This document shows, in pieces, positions 1 to 7,821 of a stretch of DNA of 57,437 nt. Below the pieces are notes generated by a model. It was given only the letters and a program-made list of their open reading frames with translations. It did no database searches and was not told where the DNA came from. Location of the stretch: positions 1 to 57,437 of IMG/VR virus record IMGVR_UViG_3300018481_000008; one strand, given 5' to 3'. Position numbers and translations under genes: made by a program. Positions within the stretch are counted from its first letter, which is position 1; each line of letters begins with the position of its first letter. The DNA comes from a virus.

Positions 1-123
1 AAAGGGAGGGAAGTAGCACTTTCAGTGGGCGCTACTTCCCTCCAACTAAATATGGAAGGAGCCACATCAAACGTAGCGGCGGTAACTTCCAGAGGTAGAG
101 GACTAAGCTACGCATGATCCTCT
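1..123. repeat. Exact 123-bp end repeat (circular overlap), left copy
   Basis: Bases 1-123 are identical to 57315-57437. The repeat begins inside the stop codon of the last small gene (57128-57316) and runs through a hairpin into the structured leader, so it looks like one contiguous locus read twice. The simplest reading is a circular or circularly permuted genome closed by an assembler. A genuine short direct terminal repeat is possible but less likely, since its border falls within a gene end. Confidence 0.9.
5..43 (+). terminator. 13-bp perfect hairpin after the last early zinc gene
   Basis: GGAGGGAAGTAGC at 5-17 pairs perfectly with GCTACTTCCCTCC at 31-43, and ACT 18-20 can extend the stem with AGT 24-26. 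On the circle it follows the stop of the 57128-57316 gene. It has no run of T after it, so it is either a weak terminator, a 3'-end stabiliser or the first helix of the leader RNA that follows. It belongs to a set of GGGAGGG-armed hairpins in this genome (also 2070-2104, 9354-9383, 57089-57131). Confidence 0.55.
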
Positions 124-356
124 GCACTGCTCCTTACCGTCTAGTCCCTCGAAAGACTAAACTGGTAAGGCTCAATGGGTGAGCTATTGCTTACAGCCGG
201 TGGGTAAACGCGATGCCGCGACCGGCTTACTAATTTAGATAGTTGAAGAGACTACACTAGTTTCATTAACTCCCTTCCCCGTAGCCCAAGCCGGGAGTTA
301 ATGTATCCTCACCGGCTAGTGTAGTCTCTTGAACTATGTAAGGATGCATAGTTCAG
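51..356 (+). ncRNA. Structured leader or ncRNA upstream of the collagen-like gene
   Basis: About 300 nt with no convincing reading frame but many helices. CGTAGC 72-77 pairs with GCTACG 107-112, and AGAGGA with TCCTCT near 97-123. CCTTACC and GGTAAGG enclose TAGTC/GACTA at about 132-170. GCTCA/TGAGC lies at about 170-184, and GCCGGT/ACCGGC encloses CGCG/CGCG at about 196-226. A 15-bp perfect stem joins 246-260 to 316-330, and after one G-G mismatch continues with six pairs (239-244/332-337). It encloses an 11-bp stem, 264-274/293-303. Bases 331-338 can instead pair with 347-354 (8 bp), which competes with the outer six pairs. It could be a regulatory 5' leader for the collagen gene or a free-standing RNA. 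Confidence 0.55.
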
Positions 357-382
357 TAGGGAATCCTAGATAGGAGAGACAT

Positions 383-1489
383 ATGGTGAGGAAGATCATT
401 CTCACACTAGTCTCGGTCGGCATTGTAGGTACATTTGCCGTTACCGCGACTAGCGCACCAACAGCAACACAGGATCAGGGGCGTAGGCTTGCTGGTCCTT
501 TCTGTATTGGTAAGAAGTTTCTTCGTCCTCTAACAAGGTCAGAAGAGAACCGCATTAAACAGGCTGAGAACATGAATGATGTTCGTCTTGGTCTTGCGGT
601 ACTTCGTGCAGGTGCAGTAAGGTCTGTTGCTAAGGGTGATAAGTGTCGTCCTTGGGAGAACCTTAAGCCAGGTGTAGCTGTTGCAGGTACACCCGGTCCT
701 AGGGGTCTTAAGGGTGAAGCAGGAGCAAGAGGTCCAGCCGGTGCTAATGGTGCCCAGGGTGCTAAGGGTGATACTGGTAGCGCAGGTGCAGTAGGAGCTA
801 CCGGAGCTACTGGCGCTACGGGTGCAACTGGTTCAACTGGAGCTACTGGCGCTACGGGTGCTAAGGGTGATACCGGAGCTACAGGTGCCCAGGGTGAGCA
901 GGGTCTTATGGGACTTACTGGCGCTCAGGGTATTCAGGGTGAACAGGGTGAACAGGGAATCCAGGGCATGATTGGTGCTACTGGTCCTATGGGTCCACAG
1001 GGGCTACAGGGTGTTCAGGGACTTATTGGTCCTCCCGGTGCTGATGGTGCTAAGGGTGAGACTGGTGCTACCGGCGCTCAGGGTCCAATTGGACCTGTTG
1101 GACCTGTTGGCCCAAAGGGCGATGATGGTGATGTTGGCCCTGCTGGTCCAAAGGGTGATACTGGTGATACCGGGCCTATTGGTCCTACAGGAGCTACGGG
1201 TGCTATTGGTCCTGCTGGTCCTACTGGTCCCGCTGGTCCAAAAGGTGATACCGGAGATATCGGTTCACTAGAGACTGTTATTGGTGGTACTGCTAGTGGA
1301 GATAAGCAGTTCACCGTTACGTGTCCTGCTGGTAAGCAGGCTATCTCTGGTGGGTTCGATATTCAGGGTAGTGTAACTGCTTCGTTTAGAAGTGATGCTA
1401 CTGGTGATCCAACTGGTACTAACGCTTGGACTATTATTCAGAGTTCAGGTGCCGATCTATCAGGCGTGGTATACGTCTACTGCGCGTAG
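383..1489 (+). CDS. Secreted collagen-like protein
   Basis: A 368-residue protein. Residues 1-25 form a Sec signal peptide with a hydrophobic core ending near SAP. Residues 27-100 are a small domain with two cysteines (C41, C88). Residues about 102-294 are some 64 uninterrupted Gly-X-Y triplets, rich in GAT and GPTGPAGPKGDTG-like units, expected to form a triple helix. The last 74 residues are a globular module containing a CPAGKQAISGGF motif of the kind found in secreted actinobacterial proteins. The start has AGGAGA six bases upstream. It is not in the tail cluster and has a signal peptide, so export by the infected cell is more likely than service as a tail fibre. Role unknown; attachment, aggregation or cell-surface alteration are possible. 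Confidence 0.85.
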   Translation: MVRKIILTLVSVGIVGTFAVTATSAPTATQDQGRRLAGPFCIGKKFLRPLTRSEENRIKQAENMNDVRLGLAVLRAGAVRSVAKGDKCRPWENLKPGVAVAGTPGPRGLKGEAGARGPAGANGAQGAKGDTGSAGAVGATGATGATGATGSTGATGATGAKGDTGATGAQGEQGLMGLTGAQGIQGEQGEQGIQGMIGATGPMGPQGLQGVQGLIGPPGADGAKGETGATGAQGPIGPVGPVGPKGDDGDVGPAGPKGDTGDTGPIGPTGATGAIGPAGPTGPAGPKGDTGDIGSLETVIGGTASGDKQFTVTCPAGKQAISGGFDIQGSVTASFRSDATGDPTGTNAWTIIQSSGADLSGVVYVYCA

Positions 1490-1495
1490 CTAAAT

Positions 1496-1521
1496 GAGAT
1501 AGGGGGTAAAAGCCCTATCTC
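1496..1521 (+). terminator. 9-bp hairpin after the collagen-like gene
   Basis: GAGATAGGG 1496-1504 pairs with CCCTATCTC 1513-1521, seven bases after the collagen stop codon. No T-run follows, so termination strength is uncertain. Confidence 0.5.
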
Positions 1522-1553
1522 GTTGAGCTACGTAACTACTAACAAGGACTACC

Positions 1554-1925
1554 ATGTTCGTAATCATTCTAGCAACACTACAACTAGGTGTTGATGTACG
1601 TTGTTATCAGAACAATGTAGAATGGGAAGCACAGAAAGCACTAGTGAATACTTATCCTACTGCTGTGGCGTATTTCAATCCCTATGAGGAAAAGCCACAT
1701 ATTGCAATTGGCCCAAAATACTGTAAAGCAATCAAGCGCCCTACGCTAATGGGCGCTTTTGTTTTAGGGCATGAATTGGCACACTACTATCAATGGCTTA
1801 ATCAAACACCCTTTGACGAAAAAGAGGCAGACGATATGGGCCGGCGATGGTCGCTAGGTTTGCTGCATAAATTGGAAAAGCTATTTAAGCGCAAATCACC
1901 CGCTCTCATCACGTTAGAGCCTTGA
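1554..1925 (+). CDS. Putative zinc metallopeptidase (HExxH)
   Basis: A 123-residue protein with GHELAHYYQ (HExxH zinc motif) followed about 15 residues later by EKEADDMG, which can supply the third zinc ligand as in small gluzincin-like or ImmA-like peptidases. The N-terminus is mildly hydrophobic and may be a short signal or simply a buried strand. AAGGA precedes the ATG. It lies between two genes with secretion signals. The substrate is unknown; host-repressor cleavage or envelope processing are both possible. Confidence 0.6.
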   Translation: MFVIILATLQLGVDVRCYQNNVEWEAQKALVNTYPTAVAYFNPYEEKPHIAIGPKYCKAIKRPTLMGAFVLGHELAHYYQWLNQTPFDEKEADDMGRRWSLGLLHKLEKLFKRKSPALITLEP

Positions 1926-1950
1926 CTTAAGGTTAAATTTCTGCTACCGT
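1922..1950 (+). promoter_or_regulatory. Candidate sigma70-like promoter for the Rpf-like gene
   Basis: TTGACT at 1922-1927, 17-bp spacer, TACCGT at 1945-1950. The -35 box is good and the -10 box weak. The predicted start near 1957 coincides with the first hairpin of a structured leader, which supports it. Confidence 0.5.
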
Positions 1951-1956
1951 GAATTG

Positions 1957-2132
1957 TGCGGGTTTCCAGACCTGCGCGCTCGTCGAAAGGGGCATTGAAG
2001 GAAGTTAGTACGGCTTCTTGTAAATGCTCCTTTCGGCTTTAAATTGGCAGAGTACCCCACTCGGCCAAAGGGGAGGGTTAGTCCAGACACAGCTAACCCT
2101 CCCCGTCTTTGTAAACTACGAAAGGAACTGGT
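1957..2132 (+). promoter_or_regulatory. Structured 5' leader with four successive hairpins
   Basis: Between the candidate promoter and the TTG start there are four hairpins: 1958-1963/1970-1975 (6 bp), 1984-1996/2023-2035 (13 bp with one G-T pair, extended by 1999-2004/2014-2019), TTGGC/GCCAA at about 2044-2068, and GGGGAGGGTTAG 2070-2081 with CTAACCCTCCCC 2093-2104 (12 bp perfect), followed by GTCTTTG. The last hairpin resembles a terminator placed before the gene, so attenuation is possible. Confidence 0.5.
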
Positions 2133-2642
2133 TTGAGATTTGCCTTGGCACTAAGCATAGCAGCGATGTTAGGGCTGCTTGCGGCAAACACGGCACAATC
2201 ACATCTAGTTACGAAGTCGAATGCAAAACACGATACCGCAGAAAATATACTCGCTAAACAGACCAAGAACCTCGCACACGTTAGCTATGTGTGTCGAAGA
2301 GGCAAAGGTACTACTCGACGGTGGCATTGTTTGGCACGTCGGTGGCTCATACGAGAACGCAAGGAGTCACTACAGCGAGTTAATCCGTACCATTCCGCAG
2401 GATATTGGGCTAACGTACAGATACTATACGCCACTAAACTTGCGAGGGATTCAAGAGCCGACCCTTGGCCCAATTGTCCCGATCCTGGTCCTAGAGACAA
2501 CCAAGGAGCAGGACATAGCTGGCACGACACTGTAGCTTGTGAAAACGGTGGCAACTGGCTAGATAGTCCAGGGTACTATAGATGTGGTCTACAATTCGAC
2601 CCAGGATGGGAAACACACTATGGAGTTAGGTTCTGTCCATGA
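2133..2642 (+). CDS. Secreted Rpf-like peptidoglycan hydrolase
   Basis: A 169-residue protein with a clear signal peptide (residues 1-20, ending near AQS). The C-terminal 40 residues resemble the resuscitation-promoting-factor or transglycosylase-like fold: WHDTVACENGGNW, then PGYYRCGLQFDPGWETHYG, with E137 in the position of the Rpf catalytic glutamate. The first half is basic and unrecognised. The start is TTG with AAGGA upstream. Rpf domains are characteristic of Actinobacteria, which is one basis for the host suggestion. Its early-region position, far from the holin-endolysin cassette, suggests a role other than final lysis. Confidence 0.7.
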   Translation: MRFALALSIAAMLGLLAANTAQSHLVTKSNAKHDTAENILAKQTKNLAHVSYVCRRGKGTTRRWHCLARRWLIRERKESLQRVNPYHSAGYWANVQILYATKLARDSRADPWPNCPDPGPRDNQGAGHSWHDTVACENGGNWLDSPGYYRCGLQFDPGWETHYGVRFCP

Positions 2643-2833
2643 TTGAAGATACGTGTGAATGTGGCTTAGGTGGTAATGGTTTCCATCAGTCATATTGTTC
2701 TATGGGAGCTTCACTAGAAAAGGTATCAGAGTCAACCAAGCGTGATCCCGAACGTTGGATTGAAAGCTATACAGACCGTAGTACTGAAAAAGTACGTGCC
2801 GGTGTACTAGCCTACTCCAACGGACATAGGTAA
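2639..2833 (+). CDS. Small Cys-containing hypothetical protein
   Basis: 64 residues. The start overlaps the preceding stop by four bases (ATGA), so translation is probably coupled. An N-terminal CECG followed by C20 and H17 could bind a metal. No family recognised. Confidence 0.6.
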   Translation: MIEDTCECGLGGNGFHQSYCSMGASLEKVSESTKRDPERWIESYTDRSTEKVRAGVLAYSNGHR

Positions 2834-3304
2834 ATGAGCGTAGGGCACCAACTTGAAGAAGAGATTGACTTTTGCCCCTCATGTGGTGAGAACGCAAGGT
2901 TAGTTGAATCAACAGGTTGGTGCCCTACATGTACTTTAGCAACAGAACCCAATCTCAGGCTTTGTTCATGTGGGCAGTTCTTTAGTCGAAAGGCCCACAG
3001 GAGCAAATGTTGGGATTGTAGAAGGGAGGAATGGTTAAGGAAACATGCAGATGAAATCGAGTCTTATCTGATTGTAGGGTTAACAGTCACCGCTGCAATC
3101 AAAGCAGTTAAGCGTGATATTCGTCCTACGTGCCACCGATGCAGGGAACCTATTAAAGGTGGTAAGCAGGGTGATCGCTTTTGCAGAAGAAATGACGAGT
3201 GCGAAAAATCATCAGATAACTATAGCGCACTACGTAAATCCGGGCTAGGACCGGACGTTGCTCTCGCCATTGCAATTGGCAGAGTAGCTGTTTTACACCC
3301 CTAG
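2834..3304 (+). CDS. Zinc-ribbon protein
   Basis: 156 residues with a series of CxxC pairs (CPSC, CPTC, CSCG, CWDC, CHRC) spread over the protein, separated by an alpha-helical stretch around residues 70-95. This looks like two or more zinc ribbons, probably for nucleic-acid or protein binding. It begins immediately after the preceding gene and lies directly before the SNF2-type helicase. Confidence 0.65.
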   Translation: MSVGHQLEEEIDFCPSCGENARLVESTGWCPTCTLATEPNLRLCSCGQFFSRKAHRSKCWDCRREEWLRKHADEIESYLIVGLTVTAAIKAVKRDIRPTCHRCREPIKGGKQGDRFCRRNDECEKSSDNYSALRKSGLGPDVALAIAIGRVAVLHP

Positions 3305-3326
3305 CAATTACAACTGAAAGGAAGTC

Positions 3327-5135
3327 ATGGAAGGCTTCTTTATTCCTGTTAAGGAAGAGGGTTACAACTCTACCGATTGGCAGGAAGAGGATCTAGCCAC
3401 ACATCTGGCTAAAGAGTTTGACGCCGTTGGTGGACATTATGCTGACTGGTCAGAAATGGGTTGCTACAAGACGACTAGCGGTATCTGGCTTGCAGAGCGC
3501 GTAATTGAAAAGCTTGGAGAGATTAACTTCACTCCGCGACTCTTGATCGTTACGTCACGTAACGGTAAGGGTACGTACTACGATGCTATTCCAAAGACCC
3601 TGGCTTTGAAGGGCTGGAAGTTCTTTGACATTAACGTGAATGGCGTCACTGAACGGTTGAATGATCTAATCATCAACAAATGGGAAATTTCGGACTGGTG
3701 TGATTACATTCAGGAAGAAAAGACTCCCCACGTAGTTCTTGCTCACTACCATTGCTTCACTAACAAGTCTCCGGTGCGTCAGTGGCTTTCTCGAATTAAC
3801 TACACGTTCTGCATCGTAGATGAGGCCCACAGGATCAAGAACAAGGATGGTCAGTGGACTCGACATATGAAGCGTTTGAACATTGTAGCGGGTAAGCACG
3901 TTATGACGGGTACTGGATTCGTTAACAGTCCTGATGAGATTTGGTCATTGCTTAACTTCCTAGATCCTAAGAAGTACGCAAGCTACGGAGCGTTCCGTCG
4001 GTACTTCTGCGATATTGTGGATATGGGCGGCTATACGCAGGTTACGGGAGTTAAGCGTGAAACCCGCGATGAATTCCGCGAGCTAGTTAGAAGCATCGGC
4101 CCACGTAGAGAAATGAGAGAGGTTCACAAGAACATCAAAGAACCAATCTTCTCCAATCGTGAGGTTGATCTTAACGCGATTCAGCGTTCAATGTACGAGC
4201 AGCTAAGAGCAGAGTTGTACATGTTGGATCAGAAGGGTGCGACTATTGCATCCCCCAACGTTCTTAGTCTGCTCAATCGTTTGAGGCAGATCAGTATTGC
4301 CACACCTGAGCTACAGTATGACTACTTCGACGATAACAAGCAGCGTCGTGTAGTTGGTGTTAAACTGGTTGAGCCTTCTTCCAAGCTAGACGAGCTAGAG
4401 GATCTACTGGATGAATTGCGATGGGACGATGAAGTTAAGCAGAAGGTTGTTGTCTTTAGTCAATTCAAAGATCCGCTTTTTCTCTTGGAAGCAAGATTGA
4501 AGGCAAGAAACGTTCCCTACCTCCACATGGAGGCTAAGCACAACGATGAGGAACGTTACAAGATGTGGCACGATGAGTGGGTGACTGACAAGCATCAGGT
4601 CTTTATGTCCACTCTTGATCTAGGCGGTGAGAGTATTAACTTGACGCCTGGACAGTATTGCGTATTTCTCGATAGGTCTTGGAGTCCTCGCGCTAATAAT
4701 CAGGCAATCGGTAGAGTGTACCGTCCTGGGCAGACTGAGGCAGCTGAGATTATCTACATCAATGCACGCAATACGACTGACCAGCGGCTCATCGCTACAG
4801 ATGCACGTAAGACAGGTTGGTTCCGTGAAATCTTCGGTGACGTAGATATGGAATCCGTTAGTCCTGTGGACGTTTTTAAGAATGCTCCGGTCTTTCACAC
4901 TACCGGACTTGCTCCACTCATTACGGCAAGACACTACAAGTACGAAGGCACCAATGTAGTTAAGTGTGGTGCTTGCTGGATGATGGACATTGTTAAGACT
5001 AATGCAGGGGATTACGTTGGCAATGAAGCCGTCAAACAGGAGAACCTAGAGCTACTCGACGACCATGAGCCGTGGCAATGCGATGAGTGCCTTACTCAGA
5101 ATGCAGCCTACGAACTTCTGGGAGAGGAAGCGTGA
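3327..5135 (+). CDS. SNF2-family (SF2) helicase/ATPase with C-terminal zinc ribbon
   Basis: 602 residues. Motif I is MGCYKT near residue 45, motif II is DEAH near 165, and motif III is TGTG near 193. In the second lobe STLDLGGESINL is motif V and GRVYRPGQ, near 461, is motif VI; that motif is typical of SNF2 proteins. After the helicase core, residues 547-588 hold CGAC and CDEC, a probable zinc ribbon. Such enzymes in phages usually act in replication or recombination by remodelling DNA. AAGGA precedes the ATG. It is the first large gene of the replication block. Confidence 0.88.
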   Translation: MEGFFIPVKEEGYNSTDWQEEDLATHLAKEFDAVGGHYADWSEMGCYKTTSGIWLAERVIEKLGEINFTPRLLIVTSRNGKGTYYDAIPKTLALKGWKFFDINVNGVTERLNDLIINKWEISDWCDYIQEEKTPHVVLAHYHCFTNKSPVRQWLSRINYTFCIVDEAHRIKNKDGQWTRHMKRLNIVAGKHVMTGTGFVNSPDEIWSLLNFLDPKKYASYGAFRRYFCDIVDMGGYTQVTGVKRETRDEFRELVRSIGPRREMREVHKNIKEPIFSNREVDLNAIQRSMYEQLRAELYMLDQKGATIASPNVLSLLNRLRQISIATPELQYDYFDDNKQRRVVGVKLVEPSSKLDELEDLLDELRWDDEVKQKVVVFSQFKDPLFLLEARLKARNVPYLHMEAKHNDEERYKMWHDEWVTDKHQVFMSTLDLGGESINLTPGQYCVFLDRSWSPRANNQAIGRVYRPGQTEAAEIIYINARNTTDQRLIATDARKTGWFREIFGDVDMESVSPVDVFKNAPVFHTTGLAPLITARHYKYEGTNVVKCGACWMMDIVKTNAGDYVGNEAVKQENLELLDDHEPWQCDECLTQNAAYELLGEEA

Positions 5136-5587
5136 GTAGGGAACTAACAAGGGTTCGTAGAGAACTACAACAACTGCAATCAGTGAGTGACTTGCTACTG
5201 AATCACATCAGTAAGCTAAGGGAGTACGAAGCTATCCTACTAGAGGAATCTAATGGCTATCGACGAACAGTGAGTAACGAATGGGTACTCCGTTCGGAAG
5301 TTGAAAGCCGCGTTCGTATCTACATGGATCTTCATATGCGGCAGTACGGTAATGAAGGACGTACTAAGCTAATTGAAGCTGCGAAGATTTCTACTCCTAC
5401 GTTGCAGAACATTCTCCAAGAATCTCCACAAGGAGAAAAGCAGAGACTAGTACGGTTAGATACAGCGTACCGTTTGTTTGATGCTATGAACATGCAGCAC
5501 GCTATTCACGAAATCGACGTTCTAACAGGTAGGCCCGGTCACGTCCAAATCCCCGAACCGCCACCTACGCAGTTTTTTGAGGAATAA
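5132..5587 (+). CDS. Coiled-coil protein with HTH-like C-terminus
   Basis: 151 residues starting at GTG 5132, which overlaps the helicase stop by four bases and is preceded by GGGAGAGGAAG. Longer upstream starts are possible but would lie within the helicase gene. Residues 1-50 are a leucine-rich coiled coil. Residues about 75-125 resemble a Cro/XRE-like helix-turn-helix. Possibly a DNA-binding regulator. Confidence 0.6.
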   Translation: MSRELTRVRRELQQLQSVSDLLLNHISKLREYEAILLEESNGYRRTVSNEWVLRSEVESRVRIYMDLHMRQYGNEGRTKLIEAAKISTPTLQNILQESPQGEKQRLVRLDTAYRLFDAMNMQHAIHEIDVLTGRPGHVQIPEPPPTQFFEE

Positions 5588-5598
5588 CACGTAGGGGG

Positions 5599-5627
5599 TT
5601 GACACAGGCGCGGATACCTGCTAGTGT
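5599..5627 (+). promoter_or_regulatory. Strong candidate sigma70-like promoter
   Basis: TTGACA at 5599-5604, 17-bp spacer, TAGTGT at 5622-5627, in a gap of 95 bp between genes. A GCCGT/ACGGC hairpin (5648-5652/5658-5662) lies just after the expected start. It would drive the nuclease and downstream replication genes. Confidence 0.65.
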
Positions 5628-5682
5628 CCGTCGTTCCACGTACTCCTGCCGTTAGCTACGGCTTAGCGCAGGAAGGAGCCAT

Positions 5683-5811
5683 ATGAGCAATAAGAAGGAA
5701 GTAGTGGCAACGGCCAAGTGCGCCTGTTTCCATTGTTCTGCCCAAGTTGCGGCAGATGAGTGGACAGCGCCGTATTGTCCACAATGTTATGCTAGTCCCA
5801 GGTGCAAGTGA
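5683..5811 (+). CDS. Small zinc-ribbon peptide
   Basis: 42 residues with CACFHC and CPQC, a minimal four-Cys zinc site. AAGGAGCC precedes the ATG, and the stop overlaps the next start (TGATG), so it appears translationally coupled to the nuclease. Confidence 0.6.
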   Translation: MSNKKEVVATAKCACFHCSAQVAADEWTAPYCPQCYASPRCK

Positions 5812-7037
5812 TGAGCAAAACCCCGGTAATGCCGGAGAGGGACATTCCCTCTAAATGGGACATTATGCCGGTTCACGCAAGCGACGTGGCTGCATTCAAA
5901 CGTTGCCGACGCTATTGGGATTGGTCAAGTCCTACACGTACCAACCTTAGACGCCGTACAGACATTCACGGCATCTACTTCCCTTTGTGGTTTGGTAGTG
6001 GAGCGCACTACGCACTACAATGTATGTACGATCCCGTTCTTCCACGCGACCCTGTGGAGGCTTTTATCACATGGTACGAGTATCAGTGGAACGGTGGTAT
6101 CGTTACGGAAGATTGGCTAGAGCATCTTCTAGACAATGAGCCTAGAGACTTGGGTGATGGAACCTTTAAGGTTAGAGGTTTGATTGAGCTACTGCCTGAT
6201 CCGATGCGTGAGAAGGAAGAGTTTGAGTACCATCGTGATCTAGGTATTGGCATGATGGAGTTCTACAAAGAGTACGCAGAGAAGAACGACGACTTTGTAG
6301 TAGTAGCTGCTGAGACTATGTTCTCAGTTCCTCTTGGCTTTGAGGTTATTGACAAGCGTGAAGATAGCCCCAACTACGGCAATAAGATTGAAGTCCACGC
6401 TAGAGGTAAGCGTGATGCCATTCTCTATAACCCTGATACTGAACGTTATGGGTTCATGGATCACAAGACCGCTGGTGAGATTGGTGACAGCTACTTCACG
6501 AAGCTAGAGCTTGACGAACAGGTACTCACATACTTTTGGGCTACGGAGTTTGAGGCAGAAGTGTACGATATGCCTTACAAGCGCATTGATCGTGTCATCT
6601 ACAATGTGCTGCGTAAGGCTTACCCCAAACCCCCCACAGTATTGAAGGATGGTTTTAGCCCTAGCATCAATCGTAAAGAGGAAATGACTACGGCTGCGTT
6701 GTTTGCCAAGCACATCAAAGACTATGGGATCGAAGTGCTGTACGAAAATGATGTTAAGTGGCAAGCATACTACAACTGGCTTAACGAGTTGGGTGACAGT
6801 AACTTCATTCAGCGTAAATCATTCCGATACAACCAGCATCAGGTTAACAACAGCCGAATGCATTATACGATGGTTGCTAAGGAAATGCTGTCTGAGGATT
6901 TGCAGATTTATCCGACTCCATCCGGTAACTGGCTTTGCACCAACTGTCAGTTTAGAGCGCCATGTATTGCTGTTGACGATGGAAGTGATTGGCTCTATAT
7001 GCTAAGTGACGGATATGAGGAGAATCGTGGCCGCTGA
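5811..7037 (+). CDS. PD-(D/E)XK nuclease, Cas4/RecB-like
   Basis: 408 residues from ATG 5811, chosen because it overlaps the preceding stop; GTG 5802 and 5808 are in frame. The N-terminal SDVAAFKRCRRYWDW is the Cas4/AddB-type motif that contributes one cysteine. MDHKTAG, near residue 217, supplies the catalytic D and K. The C-terminal CTNCQFRAPC gives three more cysteines, as in the 4Fe-4S members. It probably acts as a 5'-3' exonuclease in recombination alongside the RecA-like ATPase and DUF669 protein downstream. The start of the next gene lies inside its end. Confidence 0.85.
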   Translation: MSKTPVMPERDIPSKWDIMPVHASDVAAFKRCRRYWDWSSPTRTNLRRRTDIHGIYFPLWFGSGAHYALQCMYDPVLPRDPVEAFITWYEYQWNGGIVTEDWLEHLLDNEPRDLGDGTFKVRGLIELLPDPMREKEEFEYHRDLGIGMMEFYKEYAEKNDDFVVVAAETMFSVPLGFEVIDKREDSPNYGNKIEVHARGKRDAILYNPDTERYGFMDHKTAGEIGDSYFTKLELDEQVLTYFWATEFEAEVYDMPYKRIDRVIYNVLRKAYPKPPTVLKDGFSPSINRKEEMTTAALFAKHIKDYGIEVLYENDVKWQAYYNWLNELGDSNFIQRKSFRYNQHQVNNSRMHYTMVAKEMLSEDLQIYPTPSGNWLCTNCQFRAPCIAVDDGSDWLYMLSDGYEENRGR

Positions 7038-7242
7038 GCCTGTACTGCATCAAATTCTAGTTAAGTCGAAGTCAGGAGTTTTTGAGACTCAGCGTAGGCT
7101 ACTTCACAATGGCATCCTAGATTGTGAAATCGTATGGAGTAAGGGACTATGGCCACATAGAGTTAAATTCTTAGCTCCTGCTGACTTTGACGTTGACTTC
7201 CTACGTCCCGACATTCTACCTCCAAAGGATTACGTTGGATAG
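7027..7242 (+). CDS. Small hypothetical protein
   Basis: 71 residues starting at GTG 7027, preceded by GAGGAG. An in-frame GTG at 7006 lacks a ribosome site. Contains a hydrophobic, strand-rich middle and a proline-rich end. No family recognised. Part of a chain of overlapping small genes between nuclease and ATPase. Confidence 0.55.
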   Translation: MAAEPVLHQILVKSKSGVFETQRRLLHNGILDCEIVWSKGLWPHRVKFLAPADFDVDFLRPDILPPKDYVG

Positions 7243-7426
7243 CGTAACAGCACAGATCATCATGGACGGCTTTGCTGCTATCGAGAAAGCTATGGTGACA
7301 TTAAAGAATGAGGTACGGAGTATCGGTGTTGGGCATCATACTTGTCTCGCTGAGACTGACAAGGCATTTGAAGGTCTACGCTCTTACATGCATGATGGAC
7401 CGGAGCTAGATGATGCCGACGCATGA
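7235..7426 (+). CDS. Small hypothetical protein, helical
   Basis: 63 residues from TTG 7235, with AAGGA six bases upstream; ATG 7262 is an alternative. Mostly alpha-helical (AAIEKAMVTLKNEV) with an acidic C-terminus. Overlaps the previous gene by eight bases. Confidence 0.5.
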   Translation: MDSVTAQIIMDGFAAIEKAMVTLKNEVRSIGVGHHTCLAETDKAFEGLRSYMHDGPELDDADA

Positions 7427-7595
7427 GCTACTATGCGGGCATTGGACGTTCTACGGGCCTGAGCTTAACTTGACAGCTAGATGTGATCTAGAACAAGATC
7501 ACGATGGTATGCACACATATTGGATTACGCCCAGCGATACGTTCTCATGGTCTACTGTATCGGAGAAGCATGAGCGACCTCTTTCGGCCAGTTGA
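7410..7595 (+). CDS. Small Cys/His protein of actinophage type
   Basis: 61 residues. Contains CGHW followed by RCDLEQDHDGMHTYW, a Cys plus two His arrangement seen in many small actinophage proteins and likely to bind zinc. GGAG precedes the ATG. Overlaps both neighbours. Confidence 0.6.
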   Translation: MMPTHELLCGHWTFYGPELNLTARCDLEQDHDGMHTYWITPSDTFSWSTVSEKHERPLSAS

Positions 7596-7821
7596 GGGAA
7601 TTGAACTTGACTCACTTGGAACAGTTATCTCAGAAGGATCTAGTGGTTATCCGGCACCGGAACAATTTGGGCCGCTTAGATGGGTTGATTCAACATTGCG
7701 TTGTGCGTCAAGAGGTTGTAGTAGTCCCACGCATTGTAAGCTTAAGGGCATACCCTACTGCTTCTCACATTGTCTACGTGAAATGAATCAGATGCTACTA
7801 GACCTAGGGATTGAGAAGTGA
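7570..7821 (+). CDS. Small Cys-rich hypothetical protein
   Basis: 83 residues from ATG 7570 with GGAG upstream. C-terminal half has CASRGC, then C, then CFSHC, a plausible zinc site. The reading frame also continues upstream of 7570 but inside the preceding gene. Confidence 0.6.
   Translation: MSDLFRPVEGIELDSLGTVISEGSSGYPAPEQFGPLRWVDSTLRCASRGCSSPTHCKLKGIPYCFSHCLREMNQMLLDLGIEK

Noticed and set aside
1-123. True short direct terminal repeats of a linear genome
   Set aside because: The repeat boundary falls inside a stop codon and the sequence reads as one continuous locus when joined. Assembly closure is simpler, though read-depth data would decide.
972-1314. Alternative frames on both strands inside the collagen gene
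   Set aside because: They arise from the GGT-CCT-like periodicity of Gly-X-Y codons and give low-complexity proteins.
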